NCBI RefSeq assembly: GCF_014127485.1
Contig: NZ_CP059903.1
Span: 2,852,001 to 2,916,000, forward strand
Origin: Nocardioides dongkuii
GTDB lineage: Bacteria > Actinomycetota > Actinomycetes > Propionibacteriales > Nocardioidaceae
DNA: 64,000 nt
Direction: 5' to 3'
This document shows, one piece after another, positions 34,320 to 42,774 of this stretch; the first letter of the stretch is position 1; every line of letters starts with the position of its first letter. The position numbers and the translations under genes are program-made. Under the pieces are notes generated by a model that was not told the origin of the DNA, did not search any database, and was given only the letters and a program-made list of their open reading frames with translations.

Positions 34320-34394
34320 ATGGTGGGCGCCGCCCGGCAATGTGCGCGGCAGACCGCCTGCGAGTCCGCCGCAACCCGACGTTCACTCGGTTGA
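34320..34394 (+). other. Possible 24-codon upstream ORF in the helicase leader
   Basis: ATG 34320 opens a 24-residue frame (MVGAARQCARQTACESAATR..) that ends at TGA 34392-34394, 31 bases before the helicase start. It lies wholly within the predicted 125-base leader of the helicase mRNA. There is no strong ribosome site, so translation is uncertain. Confidence 0.3.
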
Positions 34395-34425
34395 TCCCGG
34401 CTGACTCACGAAAGCGACAACGATC

Positions 34426-35943
34426 CTGACCACGTTCCGAGAGCTCGGGGTGCTCCCCGAGATTTGCGACGCGCTCGACCGCGCCGGCATCACGACCCCC
34501 TTCGCCATCCAGGAGATGACCCTCTCCGTCGCGCTGATGGGCACCGACCTGATCGGCCAGGCCCGCACCGGCACCGGCAAGACCCTCGCGTTCGGCATCC
34601 CGGTGATGCAGCGCAGCGTCGCGCCGTCCGACCCGGCGTACGCCGACCTGCCGCAGGGCAAGCCGCAGGCGCTCATCGTCGCGCCGACCCGCGAGCTCGC
34701 GCTCCAGGTCTCCAGCGACCTCTCCATCGCCAGCAAGGACATGGGCCTCCGCGTCCTCACCGTCTACGGCGGCGTCGGCTACGACACCCAGCTCGACGCC
34801 CTCGAGTCCGGCGTCGACATCGTCGTCGGCACCCCCGGCCGGCTGATCGACCTGGCCAACCGGCGCGCGCTCGACCTCTCCCACGTGCACGCGCTGGTGC
34901 TCGACGAGGCCGACGAGATGCTCGATCTCGGCTTCCTGCCCGACGTGGAGCGGATCCTGCGGATGACGCCCGAGACGCGGCAGACGATGCTGTTCTCGGC
35001 CACGATGCCCTCCGCGATCGTCTCGCTGGCCCGCATCCACATGCGGCACCCGATGAACATCCGCGCCGAGTCGTCGTACGACACCTCGATGGTGCCGGCG
35101 ACCGCGCAGTTCATCTACCAGGCCCACGACCTCGACAAGCCCGAGATCATCGGCCGGATCCTGCAGGCCGAGGACGCGGAGAAGATCATCGTCTTCACGC
35201 GCACCAAGCGGCAGTCGCAGCGGATCGCCGACGACCTGGCCGAGCGCGGCTTCAGCGCCAGCCCGCTGCACGGCGACATGGCCCAGGTGGCCCGTGAGAA
35301 GGCGCTGGCGAAGTTCCGCGAGGACAAGATCCGGGTGCTCGTCGCGACCGACGTCGCCGCCCGCGGCATCGACGTCCGCGGCGTCTCCCACGTCATCAAC
35401 TACACCTGCCCCGAGGACGACAAGGCCTACGTCCACCGGATCGGCCGCACCGGCCGCGCCGGCGCCTCGGGCATCGCGATCACCTTCGTCGACTGGGCGG
35501 ACCTGCACCGCTGGAAGATGATCAACAAGACCCTCGACCTGCCCTTCGACGAGCCGGTCGAGACCTACTCCACCTCCGAGCACCTCTTCCACGAGCAGGG
35601 CATCCCGCCGGGCACCAAGGGCCGCATCGTCGACCCCGCGCCGGTGGAGCGGAAGCCCCGCGAGGACCGTGGCGGCGACCGTGGTGGCCGTGGCGGCAGC
35701 GGCGGCGGCCGGGGCGAGCGCTCCGGCGACCGTCCCGCGCGCAACCGCAGCCGCAGCCGCACCCGCTCCGGGGACGACGTCGAGGCCGCGCCCGCGGCGT
35801 CCACGGCATCCACGGCGCCCGCCGCCGATGCTCCTCCCGCCGCGGACGGCGAGCGCCCCGCCGGCGCGACCCGCAACCGCCGGCGCCGGCGCCGCTCCTC
35901 CGGCGGCGGTGGCGAGCAGTCCGGGACCCCGGCCACGGCCTGA
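34426..35943 (+). CDS. DEAD-box RNA helicase with basic, RGG-rich tail (RhlE/Rv3211-like)
   Basis: The helicase core (about residues 1-385) has the Q motif (PFAIQEMTL), ARTGTGKT, PTRELAL, GTPGRL, DEAD, SAT, the ATDVAARGIDV block and HRIGRTGRAG. The last 110 residues are a low-complexity basic tail (DRGGDRGGRGGSGGGRGER, then Ser-Arg repeats). It unwinds RNA in ribosome assembly or RNA decay. The family N-terminus TTFRELGVLPEI is encoded from CTG 34426, and no ATG, GTG or TTG occurs between that codon and the upstream in-frame stop at 34402. The first standard start, GTG 34450, would cut the conserved start of the protein. I therefore use CTG; ATC 34423 is another possibility. Confidence 0.88.
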   Translation: MTTFRELGVLPEICDALDRAGITTPFAIQEMTLSVALMGTDLIGQARTGTGKTLAFGIPVMQRSVAPSDPAYADLPQGKPQALIVAPTRELALQVSSDLSIASKDMGLRVLTVYGGVGYDTQLDALESGVDIVVGTPGRLIDLANRRALDLSHVHALVLDEADEMLDLGFLPDVERILRMTPETRQTMLFSATMPSAIVSLARIHMRHPMNIRAESSYDTSMVPATAQFIYQAHDLDKPEIIGRILQAEDAEKIIVFTRTKRQSQRIADDLAERGFSASPLHGDMAQVAREKALAKFREDKIRVLVATDVAARGIDVRGVSHVINYTCPEDDKAYVHRIGRTGRAGASGIAITFVDWADLHRWKMINKTLDLPFDEPVETYSTSEHLFHEQGIPPGTKGRIVDPAPVERKPREDRGGDRGGRGGSGGGRGERSGDRPARNRSRSRTRSGDDVEAAPAASTASTAPAADAPPAADGERPAGATRNRRRRRRSSGGGGEQSGTPATA

Positions 35944-35962
35944 CCCAGCTCCGCACGCGCAG

Positions 35963-36006
35963 ACGTCATACGACCCGGTGGCAATTGCCGCCGGGTCGTA
36001 TGACGT
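35963..36006. terminator. 44-base near-perfect palindrome after the helicase gene
   Basis: Arms of 16 bp (35963-35978 and 35991-36006) surround TGGCAATTGCCG, itself a palindrome except for a T.G pair at the ends, so the whole element folds with one wobble. It lies between the convergent helicase and L,D-transpeptidase genes and probably stops transcription from both sides. Confidence 0.7.
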
Positions 36007-36020
36007 TCCCGGGCCGGTTC

Positions 36021-36074
36021 GCGGGACGTCATACGACCCGGTCGCTATCACCGCCACCTCGTATGACGTCCCGC
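36021..36074. terminator. Second palindrome with the same 11-base word
   Basis: Arms of 16 bp (36021-36036 and 36059-36074) enclose a 22-base loop. ACGTCATACGA, the word at the arm tips of the palindrome at 35963-36006, recurs here in both arms, so it occurs four times in 110 bases. The second hairpin ends 11 bases past the stop codon of the minus-strand L,D-transpeptidase gene. Confidence 0.65.
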
Positions 36075-36084
36075 CGCGGGCGCG

Positions 36085-36786
36085 CTACGCGGTGACGACC
36101 ACCGTGGTGCCCAGCGGCGCGAACTCCCACAGCAGCCGGGCGTCGCTGCGGCGCTGGCGGATGCAGCCGTGTGAGCGCGGGGTGCCGAGCTCGGCGAAGG
36201 TCTGCACCCGCTCGCCGTCGTCGACGGGGATGTCGTGGAAGCCGATGGCGGCACCGGAGGGACCCCGGGTGAACCGGACGAAGTACTTCATCGTGCCGGA
36301 GTCCTCGATGCCGACGGCGTCCTCGGAGCGGGAGTAGACCTCGAACGTGCCGGGCTCGAGGTTCTCGTAGATGCTCCCCGAGACCTCATAGGTACGGCGG
36401 ACCCAGTCGCCCGGCTCGACCAGCCAGACGCGTTGCCGCGACTCGCTGAAGACCACTCGCCGGCCCGCGCCCGACTCCGGGGGCAGCGCCACCTCGGCCG
36501 CCTTCGCCGCCTTCGCCGACTCGGGCGGCGTGCTGCGCGAGAGGGTGACGCCGCCCTGCTCGGGGATCTCGGCGTCCGGGGTCTCCGGGGCCTCCGGCGT
36601 CGGCTCGCGCGTCGGCTGCGGGGAGGCCACCGCTCCCCCGACGTCGGCGGCGGCCGAGCCGGCGTCGTCGGCGGGCAGCACGCCGGTGCCGCCGAGCACC
36701 GCGATCGCGGTGACCGCCAGGGAGACGCCGAGCACCGAGATCCGTCCGTAGCGGGGCCGGGTCCGCGTCGCGCGGTGCCTGCTCAC
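36085..36786 (-). CDS. L,D-transpeptidase (YkuD domain), exported
   Basis: The 233-residue protein has an N-terminal membrane helix (about residues 15-38), a Pro/Thr/Glu-rich linker to about residue 100, and a YkuD catalytic domain ending in the signature FAELGTPRSHGCIRQ with the catalytic cysteine after SHG and a conserved histidine in GFHDIP. Such enzymes make 3-3 cross-links in peptidoglycan or attach proteins. GTG 36786 lies 7 bases behind the ParA gene stop, so the two are probably co-transcribed. Confidence 0.88.
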   Translation of the reverse strand: MSRHRATRTRPRYGRISVLGVSLAVTAIAVLGGTGVLPADDAGSAAADVGGAVASPQPTREPTPEAPETPDAEIPEQGGVTLSRSTPPESAKAAKAAEVALPPESGAGRRVVFSESRQRVWLVEPGDWVRRTYEVSGSIYENLEPGTFEVYSRSEDAVGIEDSGTMKYFVRFTRGPSGAAIGFHDIPVDDGERVQTFAELGTPRSHGCIRQRRSDARLLWEFAPLGTTVVVTA

Positions 36787-36793
36787 GGCAGGC

Positions 36794-37609
36794 TCACGCC
36801 TTCGACCTCGCCTTCGACCTCGTCGTCGACGCGCGCGGCGCCGGGGGGCGCTGCGCGCGGAGCACCAGGTTGGCCGCGACCTCGCGGTACGCCGCGGCGC
36901 CCTTGCTGCTGCGGCTGGTCGCCAGGATCGAGCGGCCGGCGGCGGGGGCCTCGGCGAACTTGATGGTCTTCGGGATCGGCGGCTCCACGACCTCGAGGTC
37001 GTAGGTCTCCGAGATGGTCTCCAGGACCGTGCGGGCGTGGTTGGTGCGGCCGTCGTACAGCGTGGGCAGCACGCCCCACACCTCGAGCCCCTTGTTGGTG
37101 AACCGGCGTACGTCGTGCACGGTGTCGAGCAGCTGGCCGACGCCGCGGTGGGACAGCGTCTCGCACTGCAGCGGCACCAGCACGCCCTGGGCGGCGGTGA
37201 GGGCGGCGACGGTGAGCACGCCCAGCGACGGCGGGCAGTCCAGCAGGACCCAGTCGTAGTCGTCCCCGAGGTCCTCGACGACGGTGCGGATGACGTGCTC
37301 GCGGCCGGTGCGGGTCAGCAGGTCGGCCTCGGCGCGGGCGAGCTCGATCGTCGCGGGCAGCAGGTCGACGCCGTCCTCGGTCTCGAGGATCACCTCGGCG
37401 GCGTCCACGCCCCTGGTCAGCACGTGGTGCACCGAGACCTCGAGGTCCTCGGGGTCGATGCCGAGCGAGAACGTCAGGCACGCCTGCGGGTCGAGGTCGA
37501 CGAGCAGCACCGAGTGGCCGAGCTCGGCGAGCGCGGCACCGATCGAGGCGACCGAGGTCGTCTTGGCCACGCCGCCCTTCTGGTTGGCGATCGCGAGTGT
37601 CGTCGTCAT
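36794..37609 (-). CDS. ParA/Soj-family ATPase (Rv3213c-like)
   Basis: The 271-residue protein has the deviant Walker A motif NQKGGVAKTTS near residues 8-18, the LLVDLDPQA block and DWVLLDCPPSLGVL. No ParB gene or parS-like site is seen next to it, so it is an orphan ParA; the M. tuberculosis relative Rv3213c sits in the same gene context. The last 20 residues are basic (RASTTRSKARSKA), which could bind DNA. ATG 37609 is preferred over 37621 because CATGAT, a near -10 box, lies 7 bases upstream. Confidence 0.9.
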   Translation of the reverse strand: MTTTLAIANQKGGVAKTTSVASIGAALAELGHSVLLVDLDPQACLTFSLGIDPEDLEVSVHHVLTRGVDAAEVILETEDGVDLLPATIELARAEADLLTRTGREHVIRTVVEDLGDDYDWVLLDCPPSLGVLTVAALTAAQGVLVPLQCETLSHRGVGQLLDTVHDVRRFTNKGLEVWGVLPTLYDGRTNHARTVLETISETYDLEVVEPPIPKTIKFAEAPAAGRSILATSRSSKGAAAYREVAANLVLRAQRPPAPRASTTRSKARSKA

Positions 37610-37671
37610 CGGGGACATCATGCCGGATGTCGCGGGCCGCCGTCGGGAGGAGGCACTGCTTGACTGACCGC

Positions 37672-38454
37672 ATGTCCACGCCCCCCGCCGGCACGCCCGG
37701 CACCGCCCTCGTGACCGGCCCCACCGCGGGCATCGGCCGCTCCTTCGCCGAGCAGCTCGCCCGCCGCGGCCACGACCTCGTCCTCGTCGCCCGCGACGCC
37801 GCCCGCCTCGAGGAGGTGGCGGCCGTCCTGCGCGCGTCGTACGGCGTCGCCGTGGAGGTGCTGCCGGCCGACCTCGCCGACCGCGAGGCGCTCCGGACCG
37901 TCGAGGACCGGCTGCGCGACCCGGCCCGGCCCGTCGCGCTGCTGGTCAACAACGCCGGGTTCGGGCTCAAGCACCGGTTCCTCGACAACGACGCCGACGC
38001 GGAGACCGCGATGCTCGACGTCCTGGTCACCGCCGTGCTCCGCCTGAGCCACGCCGCCCTCGGCCCGATGGCCGAGCGCGGCAGCGGCGGGGTCATCAAC
38101 GTCTCCAGCGTCGCGGCGTTCCTCCCCCGCGGCACCTACTCCGCGGCGAAGGCCTGGGTGAACTCCTTCAGCGAGTGGGCGGCGCAGGAGTACCGCGACC
38201 GCGGCGTCACCGTGATGGCGCTCTGCCCGGGCTTCACGCGCACCGAGTTCCACGCGCGGATGGACGTCGCGCAGGGCTCGGCGCCCGACTTCCTGTGGCT
38301 CGACGCCGACGACCTGGTCGCGCAGGCGCTCGCCGACTTCGACCGCGGCCGGGTCTACTCGATCCCCGGCGCGCAGTACAAGGTGATCACGGCCGCCGCC
38401 CGGATGGTGCCCAACCGGGTGCTGCAGCGGTTCCAGTCCCTCGGCCGAAAGTGA
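37672..38454 (+). CDS. Short-chain dehydrogenase (SDR)
   Basis: The 260-residue protein has the SDR motifs TGPTAGIGRS near residues 15-24, NNAGFG near 88, the serine in INVSSVAAF and YSAAK with the catalytic tyrosine and lysine near 155-159. The C-terminus (AARMVPNRVLQRFQSLG) resembles DltE/YqjQ-type SDRs. ATG 37672 is used; a TTG four codons upstream (37660) has a better distance to the GGGAGGAGG ribosome site, so the true start may be there. It is divergent from the ParA gene. The substrate is unknown. Confidence 0.85.
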   Translation: MSTPPAGTPGTALVTGPTAGIGRSFAEQLARRGHDLVLVARDAARLEEVAAVLRASYGVAVEVLPADLADREALRTVEDRLRDPARPVALLVNNAGFGLKHRFLDNDADAETAMLDVLVTAVLRLSHAALGPMAERGSGGVINVSSVAAFLPRGTYSAAKAWVNSFSEWAAQEYRDRGVTVMALCPGFTRTEFHARMDVAQGSAPDFLWLDADDLVAQALADFDRGRVYSIPGAQYKVITAAARMVPNRVLQRFQSLGRK

Positions 38455-38476
38455 GCCGGCGGCTGAGCCGGCGACC

Positions 38477-39352
38477 CTAGGGCCGGACCACCGACGGCGT
38501 GGTGCGCCCGGACGCCGCCGACGCGGCCGCGGCGAGCTCGAGGAGCCGCGCGTACTCCTCGGGGGCGGTGGTGTTGACCCCCAGGTCGTGCCCGGTCTTG
38601 CCGAGCCCGTGGTGGTCGCTGGACCCCGTGACGACCAGCCCGAGGTTGCGGGCGATCGCGCGCAGCTCCGCGCGCGCCGCGGCGTCGTGGTCCTCGTGGT
38701 CGACCTCGATCCCGGCGAGGCCGGCCTCCTGCAGCCGGGCCAGGTCGGCCTCGTCGTGCCGGTGGACGCTGCGCCCCCAGGGGTGCGCGATCACGCTGAC
38801 GCCGCCGGCCTCCGCGACGTACCGGATCGTGGTGAGCAGCGGGGCGGCGTACCGGTCCACGTGCGCGGGGCGTCCGGCGCCCAGGTAGCGGTCGAACGCC
38901 TCGGTGCGGTCGGCGACGGCGCCGCGGGCCACGAGCGCGTCGGCGACGTGCGGGCGACCGGTGGCCTCGGTGCCGACGGAGGCCAGCCGGACGTCCTCGT
39001 CGTCGATCTCCACGCCGAGCGCGCGGAGCCGCTGCAGCATCATCGGCACCCGCGCCCGACGTCCCTCGAGGACGGCGGCGAGCTGCTCGACGAGCGGGGG
39101 GTACGTCGGGTCCGGCAGGTAGGCGAGCAGGTGCACGCCCCGTCCCTCGTGCCGGGTGCTGATCTCCATGCCGCGGACCAGCTCGACGCCGGTCTCCTCG
39201 GCCGCGGCGGCCGCCTCGGCCCACCCGGCGGCGGTGTCGTGGTCGGTGATGGCGAGCACGTCGATCCCGGCCGCCGCCGCTGCCTTCACGAGCCCGGCCG
39301 GGGTGTCCGTGCCATCGCTCGCCCGGGAGTGGGTGTGGAGGTCGATGCGCAC
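38477..39352 (-). CDS. PHP-domain phosphoesterase
   Basis: The 291-residue protein has the PHP metal motifs IDLHTHSRASDGT near residues 3-15, AITDHDT near 34-40, a glutamate in MEIST, IAHPWG and GSSDHHG. It matches the RNase AM/YciV group that hydrolyses phosphoesters of nucleotides such as 3',5'-bisphosphates, or trims RNA 5' ends. The GTG at 39352 has TAGGCT ending 6 bases upstream, so the mRNA is probably leaderless. It converges on the SDR gene with a 22-base gap. Confidence 0.88.
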   Translation of the reverse strand: MRIDLHTHSRASDGTDTPAGLVKAAAAAGIDVLAITDHDTAAGWAEAAAAAEETGVELVRGMEISTRHEGRGVHLLAYLPDPTYPPLVEQLAAVLEGRRARVPMMLQRLRALGVEIDDEDVRLASVGTEATGRPHVADALVARGAVADRTEAFDRYLGAGRPAHVDRYAAPLLTTIRYVAEAGGVSVIAHPWGRSVHRHDEADLARLQEAGLAGIEVDHEDHDAAARAELRAIARNLGLVVTGSSDHHGLGKTGHDLGVNTTAPEEYARLLELAAAASAASGRTTPSVVRP

Positions 39353-39358
39353 CCGTCA

Positions 39359-39364
39359 AGCCTA
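39359..39364 (-). promoter_or_regulatory. -10 box of the PHP gene
   Basis: TAGGCT on the minus strand ends 6 bases before the GTG at 39352 (leaderless spacing). Confidence 0.5.
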
Positions 39365-39413
39365 GTGAGGCGGTGGCCCCGCGGACGATTCGGTGACCCG
39401 GCCCACCCGGGGC

Positions 39414-40085
39414 TCACCAGGGCGGGCGGGGGCCCGCGAACGGCAGCTCGACCAGCGGCGGGCCCAGCCCCGAGACGTCGCGCAGGATCCAGTCGTCGCG
39501 CAGCAGCAGGATCGCCGAGGCGGGCCGGAGCACCAGCCACAGCCAGCGCCCGCCGGCCTCGCCGGCCACCACGGAGCGGTCCCACTCCCCCGCCCCGCGG
39601 CTGGTGGAGACCGGCCACAGGCGCACGACCTGGCTGGAGATCCGCACCTGCACGGTGGGCGGGCCGTCCCCCACCTCGGGGCCCGGGTCGGGGTGCCCGG
39701 TGCCGGCCACCCGCGCCCCCAGGCCGGTGCCGGGCTCCTCGGCCACCACCATCACGTCGACCGGCCCGTCCAGCTCGCTGGTGCCCGAGCAGCAGGTCAT
39801 CGTCGCCCGCGCGCGCCCCGGCCCCCCGACCACCGCGACGTCGGTGACGCTCCAGCCGGGGCTCAACGGCCACGGCAGGTACGTCGGGAAGTCGCCGGCG
39901 CGGACCAGGTGCGCGGCGAACGCGTCGTACGCCGCCTCCGCCGGCCGCCACAGCGGCGCGACGGCACCGTGCTCGGGGCAGGAGAACGTGCCGTCCTCGC
40001 CGATCGGCGCGACCGGCGTGGCGCACCGCGGGCAGCCGGCGTCGGCGCCGCGGGGGGACGGCTGCTCCGGGAGGTCGTCGGGCAT
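39414..40085 (-). CDS. DUF6758-type protein of unknown function
   Basis: The 223-residue protein begins with a small zinc-ribbon-like part (CPRC, then FSCPEHG) in the first 40 residues, followed by an alpha/beta region with WPVSTSRGAGEWDRSVVAG and a Trp-rich LWLVLRPASAILLLRDDW. I recognise it as the actinobacterial DUF6758 type by its layout, with moderate certainty. It lies between the PHP gene and the histidine phosphatase gene on the same strand. Confidence 0.65.
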   Translation of the reverse strand: MPDDLPEQPSPRGADAGCPRCATPVAPIGEDGTFSCPEHGAVAPLWRPAEAAYDAFAAHLVRAGDFPTYLPWPLSPGWSVTDVAVVGGPGRARATMTCCSGTSELDGPVDVMVVAEEPGTGLGARVAGTGHPDPGPEVGDGPPTVQVRISSQVVRLWPVSTSRGAGEWDRSVVAGEAGGRWLWLVLRPASAILLLRDDWILRDVSGLGPPLVELPFAGPRPPW

Positions 40086-40117
40086 GGCTCCCACCGTGGG
40101 GAGAACCGCGGGTCCCG

Positions 40118-40678
40118 TCAAGAGTTCCAGCGCAGGACGACCGGGCTCTCCCGCTCCTCGCCGAGCACCGAGACCGTCGCGGTGTCCAGCCGGAACAGCC
40201 GGCCGTCGGTCACCGGCAGCCCGAGCCACCGGGCGGTCAGGCCGCGCAGCGAGTGGCCGTGGGCGAAGACCAGCGTCGGCCCGTCGACCGACCGGGCGCG
40301 CGCGACCACCCGGTCCAGCCGCGCGGAGACCTCGGCGGCGCTCTCCCCGCCGGGGACGTCGTGGGTCCACACCGTCCAGCCGGGCACCGTCTCGCGGATC
40401 TCCGCGGTGGTCACGCCCTCGTACTCGCCGTAGGCCCACTCCACCAGGTCCTCGTCGACCTCGGCGTCCGGGAAGCCGGCGAGCTCCGCCGTACGCCGGG
40501 CGCGCTGCCGCGGGCTGGTGAGCACCTGCGCGAACTCCACGCCCGCCAGCCGCTCGGGCAGCCCGCGGGCGACGTCCTCGCCCTCGGGGAGCAGCGGGAG
40601 GTCGGTGACCGAGGTGTGCCGGCCGTCGCGGCTCCACTCCGTCTGTCCGTGCCGGACCAGGTACAGCTCGTCGCCCAT
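40118..40678 (-). CDS. Histidine phosphatase family protein (Rv3214-like)
   Basis: The 186-residue protein has the RHG motif YLVRHGQTEWS at residues 6-16, EWAYGEYEG near 84 and the second histidine in FAHGHSLRGL near 141. This is the phosphoglycerate-mutase-like acid phosphatase fold; the M. tuberculosis gene in this context (Rv3214, gpm2) encodes an acid phosphatase. The substrate is not predictable. Confidence 0.9.
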   Translation of the reverse strand: MGDELYLVRHGQTEWSRDGRHTSVTDLPLLPEGEDVARGLPERLAGVEFAQVLTSPRQRARRTAELAGFPDAEVDEDLVEWAYGEYEGVTTAEIRETVPGWTVWTHDVPGGESAAEVSARLDRVVARARSVDGPTLVFAHGHSLRGLTARWLGLPVTDGRLFRLDTATVSVLGEERESPVVLRWNS

Positions 40679-40719
40679 GCCCTCAGTCTCACATCGGTCC
40701 ATCGGGCGACGGCGCTCGG

Positions 40720-42687
40720 TCAGACCTCCCCGAGCACGACCACCCGGTCGCCCGGCCCGACCACCACGGTCTCGGACTTCGGCGGGTTCAGCACGACGCC
40801 GAACTCCGCGCCGTCCTCGCCCAGCGCGGCCGACTTCAGCCCGATCGCGGTCTCGCCCCGCCGGACGGCCCCGGCGACGACGGTGGCCCAGCTGACCTCG
40901 CGCCCCGGCACGACGTACCACTCTGCCGGCCGCAGGTAGATCTCGCTGCCCTCGGAGCCGAGCAGCTCGCCGAAGACCGCCTCGAGGCGCTGGTCCTCGG
41001 AGAGCTGGGTGACCAGCAGGCTGGTGATCTCGCCGCTGACGACGACGTCGTCGATGTCGGCGACCTGCGCGAGGACCCGGTTGCGGTCGTCGAGCATCTC
41101 GCTCACCACGGGCGGCTGCTCCGCGAAGCGGGACAGGATGTCGCGGACGTGGAGCAGGGTCACCAGGGTGCGGGCGTCGGCGGCCTGGACGTCGAGGTCG
41201 TCGGAGTAGCAGAGCACCAGCACCTGGTCGAGGCCGTCGACGACGTGCTGCTCCAGGACGGTCCGGTCGGTGGTCGACGCCTGGACGACGGTGACCGCGA
41301 GGTGCTCCAGCGCGGGGAGCACCGGGGTGCCGTGGGCGGTGAGCACCGTGAGCGTCGAGCCCGGCTCGGCGTAGTGGTCGAGCTCGCGCAGCACGATCGG
41401 CGCGCGCTCGTTCCAGCCGATCAGCACCGCCGCGGTGGGGTGGGCGTCGGTGCCGGTCCCGGTGCCGAGCGCGCCCAGGTCCGGCCGGGTGGCCGCGCCC
41501 ACGGGCGAGGTGAGCACGCTGTCGTCCTCGGCGAGGACGACCAGGGTCCGCGCCCCGACGACGGTGTCGGCCGGCGGGTTGAGCTTGGCGCCGTCCTCGC
41601 CGACCAGGCCGATGACGGTCGCGGCCTCGAAGAACAGCTGCGCCTCGCCGTACGTCACCCCGGCGAGGCCGTGGTCCTCGACGAAGTAGACCTCGTCGCC
41701 GTCGTAGTCGAACAGCTCGGTGTAGACCGCGGCCGCGCCGGACTGCCGCGAGGTCTGCACCAGGAGCTTGGCGACGGTCTCGCGGATGTCGAGCAGACCG
41801 GTACGTCGCGCGCCGACGAGGCGGGCGGCCGCGAGGTTGCCGGGGTCGCGGATCTCGGCCACGATCCGGGGCCCCGAGTCCGGGTCGGGCGCGCTGTGGT
41901 TCAGCGCGAGGAGCGTCTTGATGACCTCGGCGTCGGGGTCCCCGGAGTCCGGGGCGAGCAGGATCACCGAGCGGGCGGTCGACGGCGAGGCGACGGCCAG
42001 CTCGTCGAGGTCCATCGGGGAGCCGGAGCGGCACACGATCCGGGTGCCGCGGCGGTCGGGCACCTTGGCCGCGAGCTCGTCCTCCATCTCGACCTTGTCG
42101 CGGTCGGCCAGCACCACCACGACCGGCCGGCGACGGCTCTCGTTGGCGATCGTGAGCTCGCGGACGATCGTGAACACCGCGTCCGACCAGCCGAGGATCA
42201 CGGTGTGGTCGGACTCCAGGACGATGGACCGGCCGCGGCGCAGCTCGGCGAGCTTGGCGTCGATGCCCGCGGCGATGACGCCGATGAGGGCGCTGACGAT
42301 GAACAGCCCGCCGATGGTCAGCAGCAGCATCGTCACGATGAACTGCCACGACCGTCCGGTGTCGCCGGCCACGGTTCCGGGGTCCAGGGCGTGCAGCAGG
42401 CTCTGGAACAGCTCGGCGAAGAAGCCCTCGCCGGTGGAGCGGTCGCCCTCCCGCAGCCCGAGCGCCATGGTCAGCAGCGAGAACACCACGATCAGCACCA
42501 GGGTGGCGGCGCTCAGCCAGGCGATGAGCGCGGGGGTGCCGCGGGACATGCTGTTGTCGAACCAGTAGCGCAGCCGGTCGCCGAGTCCGGAGCGCGGCCC
42601 CGCGCGCCGCCGGGCCGGTCCCCCGCCCGCGCTCTCCCGGACCGCCTGCGCGGTCCTCCTGCGCAGCTGCTCCCCCGTGCGTGCCAT
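40720..42687 (-). CDS. CASTOR/POLLUX-related ion channel with TrkA-N/RCK domains
   Basis: The 655-residue protein has a basic N-terminus, two membrane helices (about residues 52-77 and 113-140) with a pore-loop-like stretch (FFAELFQSLLHALDPGTVAGDTG) between, then tandem nucleotide-binding RCK-like domains (VILGWSDAVFTIVREL; VLIGWNERAPIVLREL). This is the layout of the CASTOR/POLLUX channel family, known in plants as calcium channels with bacterial relatives of unclear ion preference. It stands alone on its strand. Confidence 0.85.
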   Translation of the reverse strand: MARTGEQLRRRTAQAVRESAGGGPARRRAGPRSGLGDRLRYWFDNSMSRGTPALIAWLSAATLVLIVVFSLLTMALGLREGDRSTGEGFFAELFQSLLHALDPGTVAGDTGRSWQFIVTMLLLTIGGLFIVSALIGVIAAGIDAKLAELRRGRSIVLESDHTVILGWSDAVFTIVRELTIANESRRRPVVVVLADRDKVEMEDELAAKVPDRRGTRIVCRSGSPMDLDELAVASPSTARSVILLAPDSGDPDAEVIKTLLALNHSAPDPDSGPRIVAEIRDPGNLAAARLVGARRTGLLDIRETVAKLLVQTSRQSGAAAVYTELFDYDGDEVYFVEDHGLAGVTYGEAQLFFEAATVIGLVGEDGAKLNPPADTVVGARTLVVLAEDDSVLTSPVGAATRPDLGALGTGTGTDAHPTAAVLIGWNERAPIVLRELDHYAEPGSTLTVLTAHGTPVLPALEHLAVTVVQASTTDRTVLEQHVVDGLDQVLVLCYSDDLDVQAADARTLVTLLHVRDILSRFAEQPPVVSEMLDDRNRVLAQVADIDDVVVSGEITSLLVTQLSEDQRLEAVFGELLGSEGSEIYLRPAEWYVVPGREVSWATVVAGAVRRGETAIGLKSAALGEDGAEFGVVLNPPKSETVVVGPGDRVVVLGEV

Positions 42688-42762
42688 GCGGCGTGTGCTC
42701 CCTCGTCCCGGTCCCGGCGAGGATCGTCGCGCATGTCCGCCCCCTGCGGGGGCGGTTCGCCC

Positions 42763-42768
42763 TAGGTT
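42763..42768 (+). promoter_or_regulatory. -10 box of the MFS transporter gene
   Basis: TAGGTT ends 6 bases before ATG 42775 (leaderless spacing). Confidence 0.5.
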
Positions 42769-42774
42769 CGACCC

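Noticed and set aside
33889..36057. A minus-strand frame with repeated peptide SYDPAAIATGSYDV
   Set aside because: The repeat comes from the palindromes at 35963-36074, and the rest is antisense to the helicase gene; no sign of a real repeat protein.
36794..37609. Plasmid or chromosome partition locus
   Set aside because: The ParA gene has no ParB partner, no parS-like repeats and sits in a conserved housekeeping neighbourhood.
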